This document shows positions 12,601-64,000 of a stretch of DNA of 64,000 nucleotides, in pieces. The position numbers were made by a program, and so were the translations under genes. Numbering within the stretch: the stretch's first letter is position 1; every line of letters starts with the position of its first letter. Under the pieces are notes generated by a model, which did no database searches, was not told the origin of the DNA, and worked only from the letters and a program-made list of their open reading frames with translations. Origin of the DNA: Aquila chrysaetos chrysaetos (Eukaryota; Chordata; Aves; Accipitriformes; Accipitridae); the NCBI RefSeq assembly GCF_900496995.4, contig NC_044018.1:10998501-11062500 (forward strand), given 5' to 3'.

Positions 12601-13703
12601 GAGAAACATGGTCAGGCCCCAGATTAGACGTTTCACAAACATGTGGGAGAGAAAAAGCAACAAAAAAGGAGAAAGTGGTCAACTCTGTGGTACCACAGCA
12701 AACCTGAATGCTGGAATAAATGCCCTCAGATGGCATGGCAGGAACTAATAACTGGAAGTTAAATTTGGGCAAGCTGTGATTCAACATAAGGCACAATTTT
12801 TAGAAGTTAGAGTGGTTGATGACTGTTACAATTTACCAAGGATTGTGGTAGATTTTCATCACTGGAAATTTTTGAGACTGCATGCTTTTTTCTGTAAAAG
12901 GTGCTCTTGTTCAAATAGGAATTGATTTAGAGGAGCACTATGTCTGTGGTTGTCATCCTGATCCCTGGGGCTTCAAAATCAAGGAAGAGTGGGGTATGTA
13001 GGATTAATCAAAGGAGGAGAGCAAACTAGAAGTTTTATATGTGAACTCATCATTTATACAGATAAATTATTTTTTCAGTTTGCCAAAGTTGCTGAAAGCC
13101 AGATGAAAACTTCTGCCAAAGACACAAGACTTTCACACTTCTTGAATAAATTCAAAGGTTTTTTTATAGACTCTAACTGCAAATCCCTCTTCTTGCAGTG
13201 TGCTTGGAGTTCAGTTTATCTGCCTGGGGAAGGTGAAGGGAAGACTGATTTTCCTTGGATTATAATATATAATTCCAGGGAATCTAAGTTAAAACTGAAC
13301 ACCAAGATAATTAAACCTATAATGTCATCTCAATAGTAGCCCATCCTTCAGAGAACAATCTTTCTGCCCCAAAGAGCTAATGTTAAGCAAGAAAATGCTG
13401 TGGTTTCAAGTTAGGAATATTCTTTATTACTAAGAACTGAGGCTTTCTTTCAAAGTTATTCTTTGGTGGGCAATTTCTATCCCTAGCGTCCTTTCAAGAT
13501 CTCTAAAACGTTTTGAAATCTCTGGTTCAAGCATGTATTGACCTCATTTAGAAAGCAGACTGTTTGTTGAAAATACAGCAATGAGAAAGACTATAAATAA
13601 ACCAAACCTTATAGCCACCTATTATATTGTCCTTAACAACTGTCCACTAGATGAAGTATCTGAGAAGCTGCAGGCGTATCAAGGCAGACAGCAGGTTGTC
13701 TGA
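3241..13703 (+). CDS. MATN3: Matrilin-3 3' part (5'-partial): five EGF-like modules plus coiled coil
   Basis: Matrilin-3 is a secreted cartilage matrix adaptor that oligomerises through a C-terminal coiled coil. Seven coding exons are visible: 3241-3363, 3855-3977, 5325-5447, 7283-7405, 8233-8355, 11826-11933 and 13648-13703. The first five are each 123 bp, flanked by phase-1 introns, and each encodes one 41-residue EGF-like module with the matrilin pattern CAPG.HDC..VC...[19 protein letters not shown]. The last two encode a CKCEA cysteine pair, a heptad-like helix and the C-terminus ending QGRQQVV. The signal peptide and von Willebrand A domain exons are not found in 1-3240 and must lie upstream of the window. 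From memory, described vertebrate matrilin-3 has four EGF modules, so five is unusual. Identity rests on the C-terminal sequence, the EGF style, the AT-AC last intron known from matrilin genes, and WDR35 next door. Confidence 0.93.
3491..3612. repeat. 61-bp tandem duplication
   Basis: Two adjacent 61-bp units (3491-3551 and 3552-3612) start aaatcta and end gtagtttcat, with a few differences. They lie in the intron between the first two MATN3 EGF exons. Confidence 0.9.
3855..3977 (+). CDS. MATN3: MATN3 EGF-like exon 2 of 5
   Basis: The acceptor is cttgcag and the donor is cag|gtaagaa. The 41 residues start [12 protein letters not shown], contain [10 protein letters not shown], and end [15 protein letters not shown]. 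Six cysteines are in the normal matrilin EGF spacing. This module keeps the conserved glycines that exon 1 has lost. Confidence 0.93.
4174..4281 (+). mobile_element. CR1 LINE 3' end fragment
   Basis: The 3' terminal part reads ggtcttttccaacc, then the repeat ATGATTCTATGATTCTA. It lies in the MATN3 intron after EGF exon 2 and is sense to the gene. Confidence 0.85.
4813..4838. repeat. TTTG microsatellite
   Basis: About six copies of GTTT in the MATN3 intron before EGF exon 3. Confidence 0.9.
5325..5447 (+). CDS. MATN3: MATN3 EGF-like exon 3 of 5
   Basis: The acceptor is ccacag and the donor is cag|gtaagac. The module starts [12 protein letters not shown], contains [11 protein letters not shown], and ends NPDKKTCS. 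Six cysteines are in normal spacing. At the nucleotide level it is very close to exon 2, which suggests a fairly recent duplication or gene conversion. Confidence 0.93.
6618..6695. repeat. TTTC microsatellite
   Basis: An interrupted TTTC pyrimidine tract in the MATN3 intron before EGF exon 4. Confidence 0.9.
7283..7405 (+). CDS. MATN3: MATN3 EGF-like exon 4 of 5
   Basis: The acceptor is tttctcag and the donor is caa|gtaaga. The module starts [12 protein letters not shown] and contains [11 protein letters not shown], where the usual NDGSY stretch is replaced. It ends [15 protein letters not shown]. Six cysteines are kept. The last base is A, not G, so the split codon with the next exon reads AGA (Arg). 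Confidence 0.92.
8233..8355 (+). CDS. MATN3: MATN3 EGF-like exon 5 of 5
   Basis: The acceptor is ctgtag and the donor is caa|gtaatt, which is a weak donor. The module reads [11 protein letters not shown], then [11 protein letters not shown], and ends [15 protein letters not shown]. Six cysteines are in normal spacing. It is followed by a 3470-bp intron (8356-11825) that contains two CR1 fragments. Confidence 0.92.
8928..9002 (-). mobile_element. CR1 LINE fragment
   Basis: The reverse-strand CR1 3' region is recognised by gggttggaagggacctcagg and the following ctagtcc. It is short and diverged, in the MATN3 intron after EGF exon 5. Confidence 0.75.
10960..11183 (+). mobile_element. CR1 LINE fragment
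   Basis: The sense CR1 3' part carries cctggaagtgtccaaggcca, ggttggatggggctttgagc and aaaggtcccttccaaccc. It lies in the same MATN3 intron as the preceding fragment, in opposite orientation. Confidence 0.9.
11826..11933 (+). CDS. MATN3: MATN3 hinge and coiled-coil exon
   Basis: The acceptor is ctctcag. The 108-bp exon reads [17 protein letters not shown] and continues into a heptad-like helix through [15 protein letters not shown]. The paired cysteines of CKC are where matrilin chains form interchain disulfides next to the coiled coil. The exon does not end at a GT donor. The frame continues only if it is cut before ATATCCTTT at 11934, which is a U12 AT-AC donor. Confidence 0.92.
11934..13647 (+). 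other. MATN3: U12-type AT-AC intron in MATN3
   Basis: The 1714-bp intron starts ATATCCTTTT, matching the U12 AT-AC donor consensus. It ends AC after a branch-point-like TCCTTAAC at 13630-13637, about 11 bases from the acceptor. AT-AC introns were first recognised in a few genes including cartilage matrix protein (matrilin-1), so this is family-consistent. The intron contains a more GC-rich stretch at about 12420-12780 with open frames on both strands, which I do not call a gene. Confidence 0.9.
13648..13703 (+). CDS. MATN3: MATN3 last coding exon
   Basis: Joined to the previous exon after an intron ending in AC, the first codon is T|TA (Leu). The reading is [18 protein letters not shown] and then TGA at 13701-13703. 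It completes the coiled coil. A conventional AG acceptor at 13648-13650 would break the frame and lose the Leu, which supports the AC acceptor. Confidence 0.92.
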
Positions 13704-14235
13704 GCTATCATTCTACTTAATTTTAAAATAACCTTTCAGAAGCAGTCCTTTTTATTGTGTCCAGCAAGCTTTATTTTGTTGCACAGCTTACAAATCAACA
13801 GTTGGTTTGTTATTATTGACAAATGTCAACAAGACTTCAGGAAGACAACTGTCTTGAAAATACAGTGACCCTGAGGATCTTCGTGTACAGTCACTTTATA
13901 ACCATAAAGCTACCTATACCTGCCGTGCTTCAGTTCGTACTACAAGTAGTACAGCAGGTACTGCTTTTCTGCAGTAACTGCATTTTTATTCTCTTATTTA
14001 AAAGTAAATACAGAAAAAATGAATGGATACAGTATATCACATTATATAAAACTGTGAAATGGCAAGGCGAGTAAAAAATGTGCCTATGTCTTCTGTCCAT
14101 TAAATGGGAAAGTTAGTTGGGGTCTTGTAACTTATTTTAATAAAATAAAGTATGATAAGCACACTGATGTTGGAAGATTTTTGTAACAACTTAAAGGATG
14201 TGTGTTATGAAATAAAAGGTTTAACAAAAACAAGG
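13704..14235 (+). other. MATN3: MATN3 3' UTR with poly(A) signals
   Basis: Overlapping AATAAA hexamers lie at 14139-14144 and 14144-14149, with another at 14211-14216. Cleavage probably occurs within about 30 bases of one of them. The UTR contains a perfect 16-bp palindrome, GTACTACAAGTAGTAC, at 13937-13952. Confidence 0.65.
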
Positions 14236-16620
14236 TAGCAAAACCCCAGAGATAAAGGAGGCACAAATGGAAGAAATGCACAGAATTAAACAGATGCTAT
14301 CCCCAAGTCACTTAGTTCGAAAAAGAACCATTTGATTTTAAAACCTGCAAGTCCTTGTTAATATAGATGAAAGGTTTAATAGTAATTTCAAGTATTAATA
14401 ATGTTGCTTAACACTCAGAAGGATGAAAGATGTCCTCCAGTTTAAGGTTTTTATCCTGCAAGATTTACTTATGTTATTAGTCAGTCATTCCTGTTGTCAT
14501 ACCATGGACTTTACTGAGACTACATATGCCAGTTGGGCTTGCAGGTTGAAACACAAAAGCTAACAATTTAAAAATTTAATTATTAAAGGAATCCACTTGT
14601 TTTGCACACTTGGCATTTATAATCATCCAAATGCTTTAGAGACTATATTTAAATAAATTTGAAGATGAAGTCAAAATTATGATTATTATTTATTTTCTTT
14701 CTAGAATTGAAAAATCCAACATGTTTTGTAGAGCTCTGCAATATAATTACACAAAATACTGTATCAGTAGCTGGTACATCAAAGGCATATTATAACAACA
14801 TCTGTGCTTGCTTCATGCCCTGCACTTAATAGATACAAACAATTGCAAGGAAAATCGGTGGGCAGAAGTTCAGTTATCATGTTCACTGCACATGCCAGTG
14901 AGACTTCAGGTATGTCTATACAGTAATGTTAAGTTAGAATATAATACTAAATACCATGGGTGAACATGGGACACAGTTTCAGCAAGGGCTAAAAATGAGA
15001 CCATAAACTCTCCAAGACTGCTGGATTGGTCTGTTGTTGATATTTTGTGATGTGTCCCCACAATATTAATTTTCTGTAGTTCAATTAAAAGTTAGCATGG
15101 GACGACCTAGCTATGCTACACTTGCTTCCTCAAAGTGCTGTGTATGCATACTTTTTCTGTAAGTCATGGAGTTCTGTATCCAGCACTTTGCTTACTTTCA
15201 TGTCCTCTGCTTAGACTTGGGAATTAAACAAGGATTTACAGGGCCAGAAGTATGCCTTGGCCTCCGTAATTGGTAAGAATAAACAAGTTGTAAATCTAAT
15301 GCAAGACTTTCCAACTTCTTGGCAATTGGGAGTAGATGACATCAGTCCCATTTACACTAAGGCCAGCTGTCAGATGAGATGTATAATTTTATATGATAGT
15401 GGAAAATCGTCCTGGAGGCCAGATGTGACTTGCAAGCTCTCAGCTGGGCAGGTTTTCTTTAACGCGTTAGTATTCATAACTCCATTTTACGTTACAAATG
15501 ATAGTGTTTACATTCAATTTCTCTGAGCAGTTATCTTGTCTCACTTTGTGTTTGTGAGCACCAGGTAAAATTCCAAGGTGATATAAGCGATTTCTTTAAA
15601 ATAGGACATACCAGCATGTGCTACTGACTGAACATTTTTATTTTAAAGGTAGATGTACTTGTTGATATGGAATGAGTAATTATACTGTTTTAATTATTGG
15701 GGCAGTAGAACTTTAATGCAGAGAACTGTTACGAAAAGAACTAAATTTTATTTTTCGGATGCTATTTTAAAATTATTTTTATTCTGAATAGAATAGAATA
15801 GAATAATATTTCAGTTGGAAGGGACCTACAACGATGCAGTCCAACTGCCTGATCACAGGCATTTTCTAAATGACCTTTAGCTCTCTTACCTAACATGCTT
15901 ACTGGGGTTCAGCCAGCTTTGCTTTATAGTTCTGTCTTATGTATGTGCTTCCAAGTTGGCATCAGTCAAAAAGCTGGATTCAGCGCTCCTCACTGTTGCA
16001 TGTTCATGTAACTTGAATAAAATGATCTGATGATAACCTGCGTCTGGTTCTATCTCTCTGCATTTCCAGATAGCCTCTCTGAGAAGAGGGGAATATGCTG
16101 AACTTGAGGAGATGCAAGTTTGAGAACTTGGCTTTGTCACGATTCTCCTTTGACACTGAACAAATTGCTTATATTTCGGTGTTTGTGTTGTGGATAAATG
16201 CACTGTGGAACGCTTAGCTGCTATGAAAGCAAGGGGAATGCCCTGGGAGACATAGCACTTCCATTCTTCCCGTGACAAGCACGCGAGTTTTTAGAGCAGA
16301 ATGCAGAAGACACAGGACGGACTGTTTTCTGTACATCTCCCACCTTCCTCTTTTCTGTCGATCAGCTGCAAAACAGCTTTGGTATGGAAAATATTTATTT
16401 TGCAGCTGGGTCCAACCTAGCCTGGAGTCAGCGCTGCAGAGCCAGGCTGCTCCTGAAGCCGCTTGCACACCTCCTGTGGGGACAAATCCGGGCTTCATCC
16501 TTCCCTCTGGACTGCTCAGTGTCCGAGCTTTGTAAGAGCAGCCATGGCGCTTGCCTATCCTCTCTGACCCCCTGAATCAAGGCATTATTTATTCACCTGT
16601 GTACGGGAGCGACTGACGGA
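14236..16620. other. MATN3-WDR35 intergenic region
   Basis: No gene is recognised. It holds one CR1 fragment near 15.8 kb. GC content rises from about 16.4 kb toward the WDR35 CpG island. Open frames here lack any recognisable domain or splice context. Confidence 0.6.
15786..15890 (-). mobile_element. CR1 LINE fragment
   Basis: It starts with GAATA repeats, then cagttggaagggacctacaa, the reverse of a CR1 3' end. It lies in the MATN3-WDR35 intergenic region. Confidence 0.85.
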
Positions 16621-16880
16621 CCAGACCTGGCTGCGGGCGCAGGCAGCACCTTCTGAGGGAGCAGCAGGAATGGCGTCCAGCGCCTGCGGCCTCAGCCACA
16701 GCCACCGGTTACCTCAGCGAGCAGCGACGCCTGGGGCAACTCGGAGGACGTACCGATGTCAGTTATACTAAAAACACCGCGTGCGAACACTCCGGGATTC
16801 GCAACCTTTCTGTCTGTCTGTCTGTCAGGGACGGCGCCCCGCGGCTGCAGCACGTCAACGGTGCCTTTCTTCTCCCGCCC

Positions 16881-16925
16881 CCGGAAGTAGAAGAGCGCGG
16901 GCCCGAGGGGGGCGGGAACTTCCGG
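16881..16925. promoter_or_regulatory. WDR35: Inverted pair of ETS (GABPA-like) sites with GC box
   Basis: CCGGAAGT at 16881-16888 and its inverse ACTTCCGG at 16918-16925 flank a GGGGGGCGGG GC-box-like stretch around 16906-16915. Paired ETS sites close to the start are a common layout in TATA-less CpG promoters. Confidence 0.6.
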
Positions 16926-16930
16926 CGGCG

Positions 16931-16953
16931 GTTGCTAGGGTGACGCGGTTACC
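16931..16953. promoter_or_regulatory. WDR35: RFX X-box motif of WDR35
   Basis: GTTGCTAGGGTGAC (16931-16944) consists of two inverted RFX half-sites, GTTGCT and GTCACC, with a 2-base spacer. A third half-site, GTTACC, follows at 16948-16953. RFX factors bind X-boxes in the proximal promoters of intraflagellar transport genes. The motif lies about 100 bp upstream of the WDR35 ATG, where a functional X-box is expected. Confidence 0.7.
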
Positions 16954-16976
16954 AGGGAGGCCGCGCTGGGCCCGCC

Positions 16977-17003
16977 ATGCCGCGCCCCGCCGGGCCGCCG
17001 TGA
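16977..17003 (+). other. Upstream ORF in the WDR35 leader
   Basis: ATG at 16977 in a good context (gccATG) opens an eight-codon reading frame, MPRPAGPP, that ends at TGA 17001-17003. It ends 40 bases before the main start at 17044. It matters only if transcription starts upstream of 16977, which I infer from the position of the X-box. Confidence 0.4.
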
Positions 17004-17043
17004 GGAGCGGGGTGGGTCGGCGCCCCTCGCCCGCTCCGCCAGG

Positions 17044-62694
<45,651 letters not shown>

Positions 62695-63300
62695 CAGAGG
62701 ATAAAGGACTGTTTATCCTTGTTATCTGTTATGTCTCCTAAAAATACTCTATAAAATGTTACTGATGTACTACATTTTAAAATACAACTCAGGTACTCTA
62801 TTGTAACAACAGACAGTGCCACTGTTAGAGAAAAGTTTTTTAAGAAAAACCCAGAAGACCCACAAGAGAAACCTTTACTGGTTCCATTTATGTGAAGAAA
62901 CAACTGTGTTAGGCTGCATTTTTTTGTTGTTACTTCTTTTTAGAAAGGTTTAAGGTAAAAAGCATTCTTTTCTAATGGTAAATTTAGCCTGGTTTCAAAA
63001 CCATGCAAACTGAATGTAGGTTCATCTTAATACATTTCAATCTGAGCAAGCTCCGTTTTTCGTTTTTGTAATTCCATAGGAAATTAGTGGGTTTTCTCAA
63101 AATGCACGTTTTTTTTGAAGGAAGTAATTCCTGAGTTGAAATAATGCCATGGTAGTTGTGATACTATTACTGTGTATGTTTTACTACCGCTGTTTTACTA
63201 GAGCGATGGTGGCACTTTAGGCCTACGTTTGTGCTGCTTTCTTTTGCCAAGTGTATTTAAACCCACCGTAGCAATAAAGGGCTTGCAAACGGGAGCCATC
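62695..63300 (+). other. WDR35: WDR35 3' UTR and poly(A) signal
   Basis: AATAAA lies at 63273-63278, followed by TG-rich sequence. The poly(A) signal is only about 660 bp before the next start codon, so WDR35 and the downstream gene are tightly packed in tandem. Confidence 0.7.
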
Positions 63301-63499
63301 GGTGCCGTCAGTCTGCCTCTGGCCTGCTGGGCTTTGTGATGCCTTCAACCAGTCCAGGCAACCTCTGTGAACCTTCAGACCGGACTCTGGCCATGAGCTT
63401 TTTTTTTTTTAAGTACCTTGAGGAGAGCCGCTGACGTCTGTCGAACAGCTCTCAGGAGCTGAACTCCCTCCCTGTGACTGACGGAGGTCTGAGGAAGGC

Positions 63500-63939
63500 C
63501 GTTCCAGCCAGACCCGCGCCGCTCCCCGGCGGGCCCTGTCAGCGCTGCACACGGCCCCGCGCGGCCCCTAACGCGCTGTCCTCAGGGGCAGGCGGCGCCC
63601 CTCGCCTCAAGTGAGCCCGGGCAGGAACGACGCCCGTTTGGTCTGGAAAACGTTAAGTATTACTGGTTTGGTTTGGTTTGGTTTGGTTTTTTTTTCCTTT
63701 TTCTGGCCTGGTATTCGCGCTTCGTTGTCCCTCGCAGCCATGTCGGTCGTAGGGCCGCGCCGGTTACCGCCCTCCGCGCTCCGCCCGCGGGGGTGTGTGT
63801 GGGGGGGGGGGCGGGTAGCCGGCAGAGCGCCGCCGCCGCCGCCCCTCCCCTTGTCGGCTTCCGCTCCGAGGCCGCTCCGGCCGCTGCCGTAGCCGTGAGG
63901 TAGCGGCGCGCCCGCCCCGGGTCCGGCGGAGGCGCCGCC
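63500..63939 (+). promoter_or_regulatory. TTC32: CpG-island promoter of the right-edge gene (TTC32)
   Basis: A strongly GC- and CpG-rich block precedes the start codon. It includes a GGTTT repeat (63665-63690), a run of 11 G, and an upstream ATG at 63740 that opens a frame ending before the main start. No TATA box is apparent. Confidence 0.7.
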
Positions 63940-64000
63940 ATGGAGCGGGAGGAGGCGGCGGCGGCGGAGGCGCTGCTGTCGGCGGCGCAGGCGCAGTTGG
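63940..64000 (+). CDS. TTC32: Probable TTC32 first exon (3'-partial)
   Basis: ATG at 63940 lies in a near-perfect Kozak context (gccgccATGg). The 20 visible codons start MEREE, run through an alanine-rich stretch and end LLSAAQAQL. Human TTC32, a small protein of tetratricopeptide repeats of unclear role, begins with a similar helix containing LAQAHF (from memory). The gene follows WDR35 on the same strand, as in human. Too little is visible to be certain. A GCGCAGGCGC motif inside the frame (63985-63994) resembles an NRF1 site. Confidence 0.72.
   Translation, partial: MEREEAAAAEALLSAAQAQL

Noticed and set aside
12443..12796. 117-codon open frame on the - strand inside the U12 intron
   Set aside because: It has no recognisable domain, the + strand has open frames in the same place, and the composition explains it. 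The stretch could be a regulatory element, but nothing specific supports that.
15937..16575. Several overlapping open frames on both strands before the WDR35 promoter
   Set aside because: They are short, mutually overlapping, without domains or splice logic.

Overview
The window is vertebrate nuclear DNA, almost certainly from a bird. It holds small exons in long AT-rich introns, CpG-island promoters and at least six fragments of the CR1 LINE typical of birds, recognisable by the 'ggttggaagggacc' core and the ATTCTATG or GAATA-type terminal repeats. Three genes lie head to tail on the + strand in the order MATN3 - WDR35 - TTC32, the same local order known from human 2p24. The species cannot be fixed from the sequence alone.

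Region 1 (1-14.2 kb) is the 3' half of MATN3 (matrilin-3, a cartilage matrix protein). Five 123-bp phase-1 exons each encode one EGF-like module. They are followed by a cysteine and coiled-coil exon and a short last exon ending at 13703. The signal peptide and von Willebrand A exons are upstream of the window. The last intron has AT-AC termini with U12-type donor and branch-point sequences. The first EGF exon is divergent and carries a seventh cysteine.

Region 2 (14.2-16.6 kb) is intergenic and holds one CR1 fragment. A CpG island with ETS-like sites, an RFX X-box-like motif and a short upstream ORF (16.6-17.4 kb) opens WDR35.

Region 3 (17044-62694) is the complete coding region of WDR35 (IFT121, a subunit of the intraflagellar transport A complex). 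I assembled 28 exons by splice sites and phase. They sum to 3543 nt, which is 1180 codons plus stop, with no frame break. This includes a 33-nt microexon at 30953-30985. The largest intron, number 12, is 9.4 kb. Introns hold CR1 fragments, one hAT-like element, homopolymer tracts and a 31-bp palindrome.

Region 4 (63.3-64.0 kb) begins after the WDR35 poly(A) signal at 63273. A second CpG island contains the start codon of a gene running off the right edge, most likely TTC32.

The genes are neighbours rather than a pathway. MATN3 is extracellular cartilage matrix, WDR35 is ciliary transport, and TTC32 is a small TPR protein. I found no undescribed multi-gene system. The most notable points are the U12 intron, the five-module EGF array with its seven-cysteine member, the X-box promoter and the microexon.
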